Assembly: GCA_016777225.1 (NCBI GenBank)
Contig: JADHRW010000003.1
Span: forward strand, 124,001-188,000
DNA: 64,000 bases
Direction: 5' to 3'
Source: Candidatus Thalassarchaeum sp.
GTDB lineage: Archaea; Thermoplasmatota; Poseidoniia; Poseidoniales; Thalassarchaeaceae
Shown here piece by piece: positions 8,680 to 17,139 of the stretch (the first letter of the stretch is position 1; each line of letters opens with the position of its first letter). Position numbers and translations under genes: made by a program. Under the pieces are notes generated by a model. It saw nothing but the letters and a program-made list of their open reading frames with translations, had not been told where the DNA came from and ran no database searches.

Positions 8680-9720
8680 CTAAATACCATAATATTCGGA
8701 AATTGCTAAATCAGTCTTAGCCACACTTAATTTCCAATCTTTTTCGGTACCCATTAATGCTCTAACACAATCAACATTTTCAGGAATTACATCACTTTCT
8801 TGATGAATTGCTTGAAAATAATACAATCGATTATTAACTAACTTGACACCATCTTCCCATACAAATATTTCATGTAAATCACCCCATTTCCTTCCAATAT
8901 CACGTGCCATTTCCATTACTTCAGCTGTAGTAGGTATTCGATCATCTTTACCATTCATTACAATGACGCGAGGGGTATCTTTCCACATTTGAATTATCTT
9001 CTCCGTAGTAAGTCCGTGACCCTCTGGTAAATCGGCAATTATAGAATGGACGTGCATTAGTGTGGTTGGTACCGCAACCGCTAAAGAATTTATTTCAATT
9101 TCTGGTTTGACAGTCATTACATCTGGGCCATGGTGACTAGGAACTTTGAGGACTGGTTGAATAGCATTAATAGGGCCTTTATCTGAATCACCGGGATCTG
9201 CGGCCCTTCTAATCATTGTACATTCAACTTTAAGAGAACCACAATAGTCAAAAAGAGGTACAAGCGTTCTAGACAGACCTGTAGTATTGCACGAAACTAC
9301 GCGAGTTCCTTGTGCATTGAAGTTCTCTGAATGATTAGCAGAAGATGTGTAAGAAAGACCTGTCAAAGAATGTTTTTCCCCACCCTGAAACATATATTTA
9401 ATTCCTGCAGATTTATACTTCTGAAGATTATCTGCACCCATTTTACCTGGCGCACAATCAATGACTACATCAGCGATTGATAATAAGTCAGTAAGACCAC
9501 CTTTACAATCATAGTCAGAATTTGCAAAAGAAGAAATTTTTTCATTATCATCAAAGGTACAGTACAAAGGAAATCCTTTCTTAACTGCTAAACCACAACC
9601 AAAAGAGGGCCCAGTTTTAGTGACACCCACTATTTCCATATCTTTCTGTGCATCAATTGCATCCGCAACCCGCTTACCTATTGTACCGAAACCATTTATT
9701 GCAACTTTGATAGTAACCAT
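8680..9720 (-). CDS. gap: Glyceraldehyde-3-phosphate dehydrogenase, archaeal type II
   Basis: Oxidises glyceraldehyde 3-phosphate to 1,3-bisphosphoglycerate with NAD(P)+ (or the reverse) in central carbon metabolism. The 346-aa product starts at MVTIKVAINGFGTIGKRV, whose GFGTIGKR forms the Rossmann nucleotide loop; the four extra residues in the track are upstream of this natural start. The catalytic Cys lies in SCNTTGLSR (about residue 142). The lengths and the VAVPTTLMHVHSI block match the archaeal class II enzyme and not the bacterial class I. It has its own promoter in the 163-bp gap to the divergent plus-strand gene. Confidence 0.93.
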   Translation of the reverse strand: MVTIKVAINGFGTIGKRVADAIDAQKDMEIVGVTKTGPSFGCGLAVKKGFPLYCTFDDNEKISSFANSDYDCKGGLTDLLSIADVVIDCAPGKMGADNLQKYKSAGIKYMFQGGEKHSLTGLSYTSSANHSENFNAQGTRVVSCNTTGLSRTLVPLFDYCGSLKVECTMIRRAADPGDSDKGPINAIQPVLKVPSHHGPDVMTVKPEIEINSLAVAVPTTLMHVHSIIADLPEGHGLTTEKIIQMWKDTPRVIVMNGKDDRIPTTAEVMEMARDIGRKWGDLHEIFVWEDGVKLVNNRLYYFQAIHQESDVIPENVDCVRALMGTEKDWKLSVAKTDLAISEYYGI

Positions 9721-9741
9721 TTTCACACACACATTCCCTTA

Positions 9742-9767
9742 GGATGTTTACCATCCCCTAGTATAAA
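9742..9767 (-). promoter_or_regulatory. TATA box and small inverted repeat of the gap promoter
   Basis: On the minus strand TTTATACTA (9759-9767) lies about 40 bp before the gap ATG, which would place the transcript start near 9735 with a short leader. Between them GGATG (9742-9746) and CATCC (9752-9756) form a 5-bp inverted repeat that could be an operator. Confidence 0.5.
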
Positions 9768-9883
9768 CTCTATCAACATACCCTTTTTTGAAACGAAAAA
9801 TGCATTAACATTGAAGTTAATCAGAAAAGTCTCCTCTCCGTCAGAATCAAGACCGAATACGCTGTCAGAGTGATGGGAGTAGC
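9768..9883 (+). promoter_or_regulatory. Divergent intergenic region, upstream half
   Basis: This non-coding stretch should hold the promoter of the plus-strand GXGXG gene at 9884. I see a run of T (CCTTTTTTGAAACG) and an AT-rich TGCATTAACATTGAAG but no convincing TATA box. A likely weak Shine-Dalgarno (GATGGGAGTAG) precedes the ATG. Confidence 0.3.
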
Positions 9884-11425
9884 ATGCGCGAAGTCACCAC
9901 TAAAAGCATAAAATTGAATCGTGATCTAGAGAAAATGCTCTCAGAAGCTTTGGAACGCGACTTACTGGTAAGAATAGGCTGGGGTCGCGGAGGAGATGAG
10001 AAGCCTAAGGATGGAGAAATTGGTGTAATTACCCACCTCCCTGAAAAGTCTAGAGTTCTATTATTAGGAAATTTAGGCGAATGTGCAGGTGCTATGAATC
10101 AAGGAGGAAATTTCACACTTCAAGGAAATTGTTCATCAATGGCTGGTTCTTTTCAGGAAAAAGGACGTATCATTATAGAAAAGGATGCAGGAGATAAGAC
10201 AGGTTCGCACATGACAGGAGGGATCATTAATATTCAAGGTTCAGTAACTAAAAATCTAGGTGAATCCATGAGCGGAGGCACTATTCTTGTAAGAGGGCAT
10301 TCTAGTGAAAGAACAGGAGCAGGAATGTCTGGAGGTTCAATAATTGTATTAGGATCTGTAGGTAAAGAGCCTGGAGTTGGTATGACTGGAGGGAAAATTA
10401 TAGTTGCAGGAAACTGCCCTCCACCAGGTCACGGAGCAGATATGAGAAGCATTACTAACACTGAAATCTTAGAAGTATCTGAACATCTTGAACCGCTTGG
10501 ATTATCAATAAATAAAGATGCACTAGTAATAGTAACATCGAATAAAATACAGGAATCTCCTGAACGGCCCGAAACAAGTATTATTGAAGGGTTCGAGAAA
10601 ATTTCAATTACATCCTCATCAAATAAGAGACTGTCGGCACACAATCCACTGGATAATTATACATTGATTAATGCAAAGGGTGATGATGAAAATGGTCTTT
10701 TATTCCCAATACCTTGGTTAATCGAGAAAGAGACCATGGATTGTGATGAATCACCCATGCTTTCTCAACAACCTTGCTTAGTAAAAAATAATCCTAGAAC
10801 AATTGATTTACTGATTATTAATCATGAGAATATAGTTGCGGTAGTAAAAGATTTAGATAAATGCTCTGGCATTGTCCTAGATTTAACATCTCTACCAAAT
10901 ATGAATGATGCAGAAATAGAAGCATTATTGGTATCATTAACAAGTAAAATGCGAGAAAAATCATTAGTAATGCTAAAGGATAGAGTAGATAGAGTTGAAA
11001 ATCTATTCCGATTAATAGTAGAATTAGATTTAGATGGCGCAATAATTGATGCTGCTAGTTCTGGAGGGAGTAGGGCTTCTGCTGCATTACCAAAGATTGG
11101 TCTTGCCGCTAGAGCAATGAATATATCTGAACAAGGAAGGCATTTAATGATTGAATTAGATGAATGTCCTAGTGCAGAAGATTTCATTATAGCTAAAGGA
11201 GCAGGCTGTTCAATAATAGTAGCGCCTGAAACTGATGAAAATCTAGAAGAGACCTTGGTCTGGCTAAATTCAGGGCTTAAAGGCTGGATGATTGATTTAG
11301 GAATTGAAAGTATTGAGGACATTACTAGAAGAAATTTAAGAGCAATGGATTATGATACTGCAGCAATATCTGGTTTGAGATTAATTGGTTATGATCGACC
11401 ACTTCCTATGTGGCTTGGAAATTGA
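9884..11425 (+). CDS. GXGXG-domain protein fused to a glutamate-synthase-like barrel remnant
   Basis: A 513-aa two-part protein. Residues ~20-200 form the right-handed GXGXG beta-helix found as domain 3 of glutamate synthase and in FwdC; repeated turns read GGTILVRG, SGGSIIVLG and TGGKIIVAGNCPPPG. Residues ~270-513 read like a reduced FMN-type TIM barrel: DGAIIDAASSGGSRASAALP occupies the place of the glutamate synthase DGxxGGTGAAP loop, and the C-terminus ends LIGYDRPLPMW. The cysteines that ligate the 3Fe-4S cluster in glutamate synthase are not evident, nor is a glutaminase domain. Catalysis is therefore doubtful; a subunit or scaffold role in a GOGAT-like complex is possible. pheT follows after 9 bp, so the two are co-transcribed. 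Confidence 0.65.
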   Translation: MREVTTKSIKLNRDLEKMLSEALERDLLVRIGWGRGGDEKPKDGEIGVITHLPEKSRVLLLGNLGECAGAMNQGGNFTLQGNCSSMAGSFQEKGRIIIEKDAGDKTGSHMTGGIINIQGSVTKNLGESMSGGTILVRGHSSERTGAGMSGGSIIVLGSVGKEPGVGMTGGKIIVAGNCPPPGHGADMRSITNTEILEVSEHLEPLGLSINKDALVIVTSNKIQESPERPETSIIEGFEKISITSSSNKRLSAHNPLDNYTLINAKGDDENGLLFPIPWLIEKETMDCDESPMLSQQPCLVKNNPRTIDLLIINHENIVAVVKDLDKCSGIVLDLTSLPNMNDAEIEALLVSLTSKMREKSLVMLKDRVDRVENLFRLIVELDLDGAIIDAASSGGSRASAALPKIGLAARAMNISEQGRHLMIELDECPSAEDFIIAKGAGCSIIVAPETDENLEETLVWLNSGLKGWMIDLGIESIEDITRRNLRAMDYDTAAISGLRLIGYDRPLPMWLGN

Positions 11426-11434
11426 GGTTTTACA

Positions 11435-13189
11435 ATGCCTACAATAAAGTTCAACCATAGTATTTTACAATACATGCAAAGTAAATATGGAATAGAATAC
11501 AGCTCTGATGAGTGGGAAGAAAAAATGCCATCAATAGGTTGTGTAGTAGAGGAAAACGATGATGTAGGAATAGAAATTGAGATATTTCCTGACCGAACAG
11601 ATTTGTTAAGCCATGAAACAATCGCTAGAGCAGCGAGAGCCTTTCTTAATTCTGCAGAATATTCACCAGACTTTGAGGTAGATGAAGGAAAAATCATTAT
11701 GACAGTAGACTCTTCTCTGGAAGAAATCCGTCCAGTAATATTGGGCGCAGTTATCAGAGGGGTAGATAATGGAAATAGTATTGAAGAGAAAAATGAATTC
11801 ATACAATCATTAATGGAGCATCAAGAAAAATTACATTTGACTCTAGGGAGAAAAAGAAAATTTGCATCAATTGGTGTACATGACTTATCAACATTAGAAC
11901 CTCCATTTAATGTCATTAGCGTAGAAAAAAATCATATGTTTATACCTCTAGCTGAAGAAGAAGAAATGTCGATAGAAGATATCCTCAAATTACATCCTAA
12001 AGGAAAAGAATATGCGCATTTGATGGAAAATATGAAAAAATATCCAGTTATAATTGATTCAGATAATAAAATACTATCATTCCCTCCAATTATCAATGGA
12101 AACCATACAACAGTTACTGAAAATACAACGGATTTTTTTATAGATGTAACCGGATGGGACATAAGATCTTGCGAAGCATGCTTACTACTGATCTGCTTAT
12201 CACTAGCTGAAAGAGGTGGGAACGTAGAATCAATTCAAATTAATAATTGGAATGAAGAAAAAATCAATACACCAAGAGGTGATGCTAAAATTCATAAAGT
12301 ACCCAATAGATTAATAGAGAAAATTCTAGGTATGTCACTTGATAGAGAAGAGATTTCCAAATCTATCAAAAAAATGGGTGGTACTCTGATAGATTCGAGG
12401 ACAGTAACTGATGGGACCGAAAAAGTAGAGAGATGGGCGGACTGCATGGTTGGCGAGAAAGAGCATATAATTGCCATGCCCAGATGGAGAAATGATATTA
12501 TGCACCCTATAGATATTGTCGAAGATATCGCGATAGGTTATGGATATGATAATTTGCCAGACCAATTATCTACAGTTCATTTAGACGCAATACCACTTCC
12601 ATCATCTGACTTACATCGAAGAATTAGTTCTAGTCTATGTGCACTAGGATTGCAGGAAACACAGAGTTTGACATTATCTAATAAACGTGACCAATTTGAA
12701 AAAGTGCGTTGGTTAGAAAAGGGAAAATGTACAGTCATTTCAAATCCAATTACACAAGACCATACGATTTTGAGACAATACATACTGCCTTCTTTACTAA
12801 ATCTTCTATCTGCTAATAGACATCATGAACTACCACAAAAAGTGCATGAATTAGGCACAGTAGTTAGAGATTCAAAAAATAAAAATCGTGTAGCATGGGC
12901 ATGTGCAGAAGTAGGTGGTGGATTTTCCGCATCTAAAGGAATTGCAATGGCACTACTCAGAGACCTTGGTGCTAGCTTAGAACAGATTAAATTTGAAAAA
13001 GTAAGTGAAAAAGAAGGCCCTTGGATTAAGGGAAGAGGAGCAAAAATTCTTATCGAGGGCGTGGAAGTAGGTCAGATAGGAGAAATTGATCCAAATATTT
13101 CTTTCAAATTTGGACTCCGGGTTCCAATTCAAGCAGGAGAATTTAATGTTGATGCACTAGGCCAGTTAATCGCTGATCCAGTTCTTTAA
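11435..13189 (+). CDS. pheT: Phenylalanyl-tRNA synthetase beta subunit, archaeal type
   Basis: The 584-aa beta chain of the (alpha-beta)2 PheRS that charges tRNA-Phe. The archaeal/eukaryotic short form is seen: it starts MPTIKFNHSILQYM without the bacterial EMAP/OB extension, and residues ~28-55 (GCVVEENDDVGIEIEIFPDRTDLLS) match the archaeal N-terminal fold. A B3/4 region follows, then the B5 domain, with NDIMHPIDIVEDIAIGYGYDNL the most diagnostic stretch. The C-terminal catalytic-like domain ends GEFNVDALG. It is cotranscribed with the GXGXG gene 9 bp upstream. The alpha subunit gene pheS is not in this window. Confidence 0.93.
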   Translation: MPTIKFNHSILQYMQSKYGIEYSSDEWEEKMPSIGCVVEENDDVGIEIEIFPDRTDLLSHETIARAARAFLNSAEYSPDFEVDEGKIIMTVDSSLEEIRPVILGAVIRGVDNGNSIEEKNEFIQSLMEHQEKLHLTLGRKRKFASIGVHDLSTLEPPFNVISVEKNHMFIPLAEEEEMSIEDILKLHPKGKEYAHLMENMKKYPVIIDSDNKILSFPPIINGNHTTVTENTTDFFIDVTGWDIRSCEACLLLICLSLAERGGNVESIQINNWNEEKINTPRGDAKIHKVPNRLIEKILGMSLDREEISKSIKKMGGTLIDSRTVTDGTEKVERWADCMVGEKEHIIAMPRWRNDIMHPIDIVEDIAIGYGYDNLPDQLSTVHLDAIPLPSSDLHRRISSSLCALGLQETQSLTLSNKRDQFEKVRWLEKGKCTVISNPITQDHTILRQYILPSLLNLLSANRHHELPQKVHELGTVVRDSKNKNRVAWACAEVGGGFSASKGIAMALLRDLGASLEQIKFEKVSEKEGPWIKGRGAKILIEGVEVGQIGEIDPNISFKFGLRVPIQAGEFNVDALGQLIADPVL

Positions 13190-13202
13190 TCTATTAAATA
13201 AA

Positions 13203-13394
13203 TCATTCATTTATATCTTCTGAAAGTAAAGCCATAGCGTCAATAAAATTCTTATTAGTCAGATGAGATCTATCATTTTTATTCACACTATCGTCTCTTA
13301 TTTCTCTTTCATACTCGACTACTTTTTTCTCTGTAATCTTAGATGCTTTCGCGCTCTCAACAGTTTTTTTCCTGAATGGCCATATAGGTACCAT
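13203..13394 (-). CDS. Small hypothetical protein
   Basis: A 63-aa lysine-rich, soluble-looking ORF with no recognised family. It is preferred over the overlapping plus-strand 68-aa ORF because its composition (KKTVESAKASKITEKKVV, then a C-terminal IDAMALLSEDINE helix) resembles a real protein, whereas the opposite reading is a Phe/Cys/Leu-rich shadow. It ends 14 bp from the pheT stop (convergent). No Shine-Dalgarno motif is evident. It may be spurious. Confidence 0.4.
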   Translation of the reverse strand: MVPIWPFRKKTVESAKASKITEKKVVEYEREIRDDSVNKNDRSHLTNKNFIDAMALLSEDINE

Positions 13395-13408
13395 GTTACT
13401 CGAAGTAC

Positions 13409-13453
13409 TAGGGAGAACATGAATACTTCCCTATTTACTGAACGAAATAGGGA
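13409..13453. promoter_or_regulatory. TAGGGA/TCCCTA operator-like cluster upstream of the SGNH gene
   Basis: Three copies of the hexamer TAGGGA or its complement occur in 45 bp. TAGGGA at 13409 faces TCCCTA at 13428 (13-bp spacer), and TCCCTATTT at 13428-13436 faces AAATAGGGA at 13445-13453 (perfect 9-bp arms, 8-bp spacer). TAGGGAGA also recurs as a direct repeat 39 bp apart (13409 and 13448). The site ends 33 bp before the SGNH start and also precedes the small minus-strand ORF. The same TAGGGA-N-TCCCTA arrangement occurs upstream of the Asp-repeat gene at 62831. A repressor site is inferred. Confidence 0.45.
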
Positions 13454-13486
13454 GATAATGAAAGAGTAGAGCAGTTAGGATGGGCT

Positions 13487-16384
13487 ATGAAAAGAGATGT
13501 CGTAACTGTAGCGATGGTGTTACTGATCTTGCTCCAAGTTGGAAATAATGTAGAAATTTATTCACTCGAAGATGAAATGGACACTCCTTCTAAACAACTA
13601 AATCAAGGAGATGAAACAACAATAAGCTTAGATATTTTATTAGTAGGAAATTCTTATACTAGTTCTAATACACTTAATCTGAAACTAGAGCGAATTTTAG
13701 ATGATTCAGGAGAAAATTCAGATGTACAGTCAGTAACTGGAGGTGGAATGACATTATCAGATCATGAAGAAGATGCTGATGAACAAGGAAGTCAACTAAA
13801 AACGAAACTTTCTGAAAGACCTGATTTTGTCATTTTACAAGATCAAAGTCAAGTTCCATCATTCTCTACAGATACAAATTTTTGGATTGATAGTAAGGAT
13901 GCCGTGAAAGAACTCAATGAAAGAATAATATCTGAAGGCGGTCAAACTATACTTTTCATGACATGGGGGCGTCAAGACGGAGATACAAATAACCCATTGA
14001 GAAATCCAGACTACCTTACGATGCAATTACATCTTCAACAAGGATATGAAATGTTCCTAGAAAATTCAACAACTTTACAGAAACCAGTATTTCTAGCTCC
14101 AGTTGGATTGGCATACAAACACCTCTACCACAAAGTGAATGATACTGGAATGGACCCCTCTCAAGGAGAAAATGCATTTTCTACACTTTATTCAACAGAC
14201 GGTTCACATCCATCGTTAGATGGGTCATATCTTTCATCTTGTGTACTCTATTCTGTAATTACAGGGGACTCACCAGTAGGAGAATATTATCCTAACGAAA
14301 TCACACCAGAAAGAGCATTAGAACTTCAACAAGCTGCAGCAAGTACTGTTTTTAATGAAACATTAGAATATATTTATCCATTCGAAATAGAGTCACCAAG
14401 TATAGAATTCGGTCCCGATTCTGGTTCTGTTTTTTCAATAGACCCAGGGGCATTAATCAATCTAAATATTAACTATACTAACTTAGGAGAATTTGACGAC
14501 ATAGCCAATATTAAAATCATAGGTTCCGAAAATTGGAATATTTCATGGAATTATTCCACTAATCCTTCTGAAGAATTAGAATTTAATGCACTTTCAGATA
14601 TAACTTCATGGATTCAATTCTCAATTAAGGCACCTTTTACCATGAATGGTATGCCTTTAGCAAATTCATTGCACCAGTTTAGTATGGAACTAATATCGGA
14701 AACAACAGGAATCAAAGATTGGTATAACTTTTCAATGAGATATGGATACTTCCATGGAGCAGAAATAATAGATGGTGGGGGGACTTACTCCATAGCACCA
14801 TTTAATGTGGCTACAATTGAAATGAATGCAAGAAATCTTGGTAATACTCAGCGTGATATAGCAGTCAGTATAAGGCCAATGGATGAAAATGGAACTGCTA
14901 TCGGAGAATTTTCACAAGCATTTGCTTTAGAAGAATGGAATGTATTTATTCAAGATAAAATGGAACTTTCAAATATGTGGCCTAATGAAACAGGAAAAAT
15001 TAGATTTCAAATACAGTCACCTCTTTTGGTGAGTGGAAGTATGTTTTTCGAAATCAAAATATGGAGTACAGCAGTACCAGAAGAGGCCGCTTTTGCAATT
15101 CAGAGAGTAAATATAGTTCCTAGATCAGGTGGTAATTTAGAGCTTAATAACATAGATTGTCAATTTGAAACAATACCAGGTGAAATCTGTAGAACAGAAT
15201 TGATAGTTGAGAATACTGGCGATATACCATATGATTTTGAATTAAGGTTACAAAGTATACCAGAATGGATGAATGCTAATCTTAGTATAGAACAAATTAG
15301 ACTGAATGCCGGAGAAATAAATAATCAAATATACCTAAATATATCGATTAAAGAAGGTACTGCATCGGGAGAAAATGCTAATTTGGTTGTAGAATTATGG
15401 GTTGATGAATGGAATCCTGGAAGTGTTAACTTCGATGTCACTGCAGGCGACTATTTTAATTGGGATTTAGTTGAAGAAATATCTAAACATGATTATGATT
15501 ATGAAAATCGGATAGTTAATGTCTCTGTATTCTGGACACTCACTAATTTAGGGAATACTAATGATGGATTGGTAGTTAACCTAGATTGTAATGTTTTTAC
15601 TAATTATGAATTAGATGTTCCAAATAATGCGGAAGAACAAAATATGGCAAATCCTCGTTCTTTTGAAATTCTAGATATTCATAAAGGAGATTCAGTTAAC
15701 TTCACAGCATGGATGAACCTTTCATATGATGAAATATCACAAAGCATGTTCGATATAGAAAAACCTACAATATCAATCGAAGCAAGATCGATTAGAGATC
15801 CAAGAATAATATTTGAAGGTAGTGAATCTGAATTAGAAGACTTATTCATTGAGAAAGATTGTGGAGATTGTAGCAACAATAATCGAGAATCAGTATTTAT
15901 TGATTTGCTTAGAACATGGCAAACAGTGATTATTAGCTTGGTAGTAATATTGTTTGGAAGTATTGGTGTCGTCAAAGCAATACAGTATAGATTAGAAGAA
16001 GATAGAAAAAGAATGGGTTTACCAATAGAAGAGAGCGAAAATGTAAATGATTGGATGGCAAGATTTACTAAGAAATCAGAACCAAAGGTCATTATTGAGA
16101 GTCAAACCATAGATTCGGAAGGCTTCGCAAAAGGATTTACTAAGAAATCTGAAGAAAAAGTCACAAATAATAAATTAGGAACTTCAAAATTTCTAATTGA
16201 AAAAGCTAGTGAATCATTAGATAAAGCAATGATAGATGATACACTTGATGATATTGTGGAATTAGCAGAGGATTTAACAGAAGATAGGAGCATACATCCT
16301 AGTAATTTACTTCTGGAGGAACAGGATTTTGAATCACGAATCAGTAACTTAAGAAAATATAAAAAATCTAATAATGAGGACTAG
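13487..16384 (+). CDS. Membrane-anchored SGNH-hydrolase-like surface protein with Ig-like domains
   Basis: A 965-aa exported protein. A signal peptide occupies residues 1-25. Residues ~45-270 look like an SGNH/GDSL-type hydrolase (DUF4886-like): block I is ILLVGNSYTSSN with the nucleophile Ser, FVILQDQSQVP is the third strand block, and DGSHPSLDGSYL carries the Asp-His of the catalytic set. The substrate is unknown; relatives act on acetyl esters of glycans. Several NEW3/CARDB-like beta-sandwich domains follow (~290-790), then one transmembrane helix (TVIISLVVILFGSIGVV) and a ~125-aa cytoplasmic tail with two near-identical segments, RFTKKSEPKV and GFTKKSEEKV. The rnhB reading frame begins right at its stop. 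Confidence 0.72.
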   Translation: MKRDVVTVAMVLLILLQVGNNVEIYSLEDEMDTPSKQLNQGDETTISLDILLVGNSYTSSNTLNLKLERILDDSGENSDVQSVTGGGMTLSDHEEDADEQGSQLKTKLSERPDFVILQDQSQVPSFSTDTNFWIDSKDAVKELNERIISEGGQTILFMTWGRQDGDTNNPLRNPDYLTMQLHLQQGYEMFLENSTTLQKPVFLAPVGLAYKHLYHKVNDTGMDPSQGENAFSTLYSTDGSHPSLDGSYLSSCVLYSVITGDSPVGEYYPNEITPERALELQQAAASTVFNETLEYIYPFEIESPSIEFGPDSGSVFSIDPGALINLNINYTNLGEFDDIANIKIIGSENWNISWNYSTNPSEELEFNALSDITSWIQFSIKAPFTMNGMPLANSLHQFSMELISETTGIKDWYNFSMRYGYFHGAEIIDGGGTYSIAPFNVATIEMNARNLGNTQRDIAVSIRPMDENGTAIGEFSQAFALEEWNVFIQDKMELSNMWPNETGKIRFQIQSPLLVSGSMFFEIKIWSTAVPEEAAFAIQRVNIVPRSGGNLELNNIDCQFETIPGEICRTELIVENTGDIPYDFELRLQSIPEWMNANLSIEQIRLNAGEINNQIYLNISIKEGTASGENANLVVELWVDEWNPGSVNFDVTAGDYFNWDLVEEISKHDYDYENRIVNVSVFWTLTNLGNTNDGLVVNLDCNVFTNYELDVPNNAEEQNMANPRSFEILDIHKGDSVNFTAWMNLSYDEISQSMFDIEKPTISIEARSIRDPRIIFEGSESELEDLFIEKDCGDCSNNNRESVFIDLLRTWQTVIISLVVILFGSIGVVKAIQYRLEEDRKRMGLPIEESENVNDWMARFTKKSEPKVIIESQTIDSEGFAKGFTKKSEEKVTNNKLGTSKFLIEKASESLDKAMIDDTLDDIVELAEDLTEDRSIHPSNLLLEEQDFESRISNLRKYKKSNNED

Positions 16385-16385
16385 C

Positions 16386-17114
16386 ATGTTTCATATCGGT
16401 ATAGATGAAGCAGGAAGAGGTCCCGCTATTGGGCCTCTGGTAGTATGTGCATTGGCTATACCTGAATCAGAAAAAGAAATTCTGAGATTAATAGGTGTTA
16501 AAGATTCTAAAAGAATTACTAGAAAAAAAAGAGAAGAGATGGCAGAAAGAATATATCTAGAGGCTGAAAATAGAGACTGGAGTATTGGAATTATAATATG
16601 TAAAGCATCCAGAATTGATATAGAAAGAAATAGAATAGATTTGAATAAATTAGAAATAGAATTATTTAAGGAAGCCATTATTGCCACTGGGATGAAGGAT
16701 GAGAACGGAACTATTCAAGCAGATGCTTGTGATGTTAATGAACAACGTTTTGCAGAAAGAATTAGTAATGCACTAGGGGAAGAATGGAATGAATGGGAGA
16801 TTCATGCTAGACATAAAATGGATTCTGATGAAATATTAGTAGGTGCAGCAAGTATCTTAGCAAAAGTTCGTAGAGATAAAGAAATAGATGAAATAACTTT
16901 TTTGTTAGATAGAGATATTGGAAGCGGCTATCCATCAGATCCAAAAACAATAGATGCTGTTAAAGAATTGGTTAGAAGTGAGTTGCCTAACAAATATCTA
17001 AGATGGTCATGGGCAACGGTGAAGAATGCATGGATCAAGGAGCATCAAACACCTATTCCTATTCGTCAAGAGTTAGGAGAAATAGGCATTCAATCATCAC
17101 TTAATGAATGGTGA
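16386..17114 (+). CDS. rnhB: Ribonuclease HII
   Basis: Cleaves the RNA strand of RNA-DNA hybrids and removes misincorporated ribonucleotides. The start MFHIGIDEAGRGPAIGPLV carries the first catalytic Asp and Glu of the DEAGRG motif; GVKDSKRIT and the later QADACDVN and KMDSDEILVGAASILAKV blocks match archaeal RNase HII. The ATG at 16386 is chosen because GAGGA lies six bases before it; the track start at 16374 would overlap the upstream gene by 11 bp and is possible too. The length of 242 aa is slightly above the usual 200-230. Translational coupling with the SGNH gene is likely. Confidence 0.93.
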   Translation: MFHIGIDEAGRGPAIGPLVVCALAIPESEKEILRLIGVKDSKRITRKKREEMAERIYLEAENRDWSIGIIICKASRIDIERNRIDLNKLEIELFKEAIIATGMKDENGTIQADACDVNEQRFAERISNALGEEWNEWEIHARHKMDSDEILVGAASILAKVRRDKEIDEITFLLDRDIGSGYPSDPKTIDAVKELVRSELPNKYLRWSWATVKNAWIKEHQTPIPIRQELGEIGIQSSLNEW

Positions 17115-17139
17115 AATCCTGAAATGTGAAATGTAGTTA

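Noticed and set aside
13263-13469. 68-aa plus-strand ORF upstream of the SGNH gene
   Set aside because: Phe/Cys-rich composition and overlap with the better minus-strand ORF; it also runs through the operator-like repeats.
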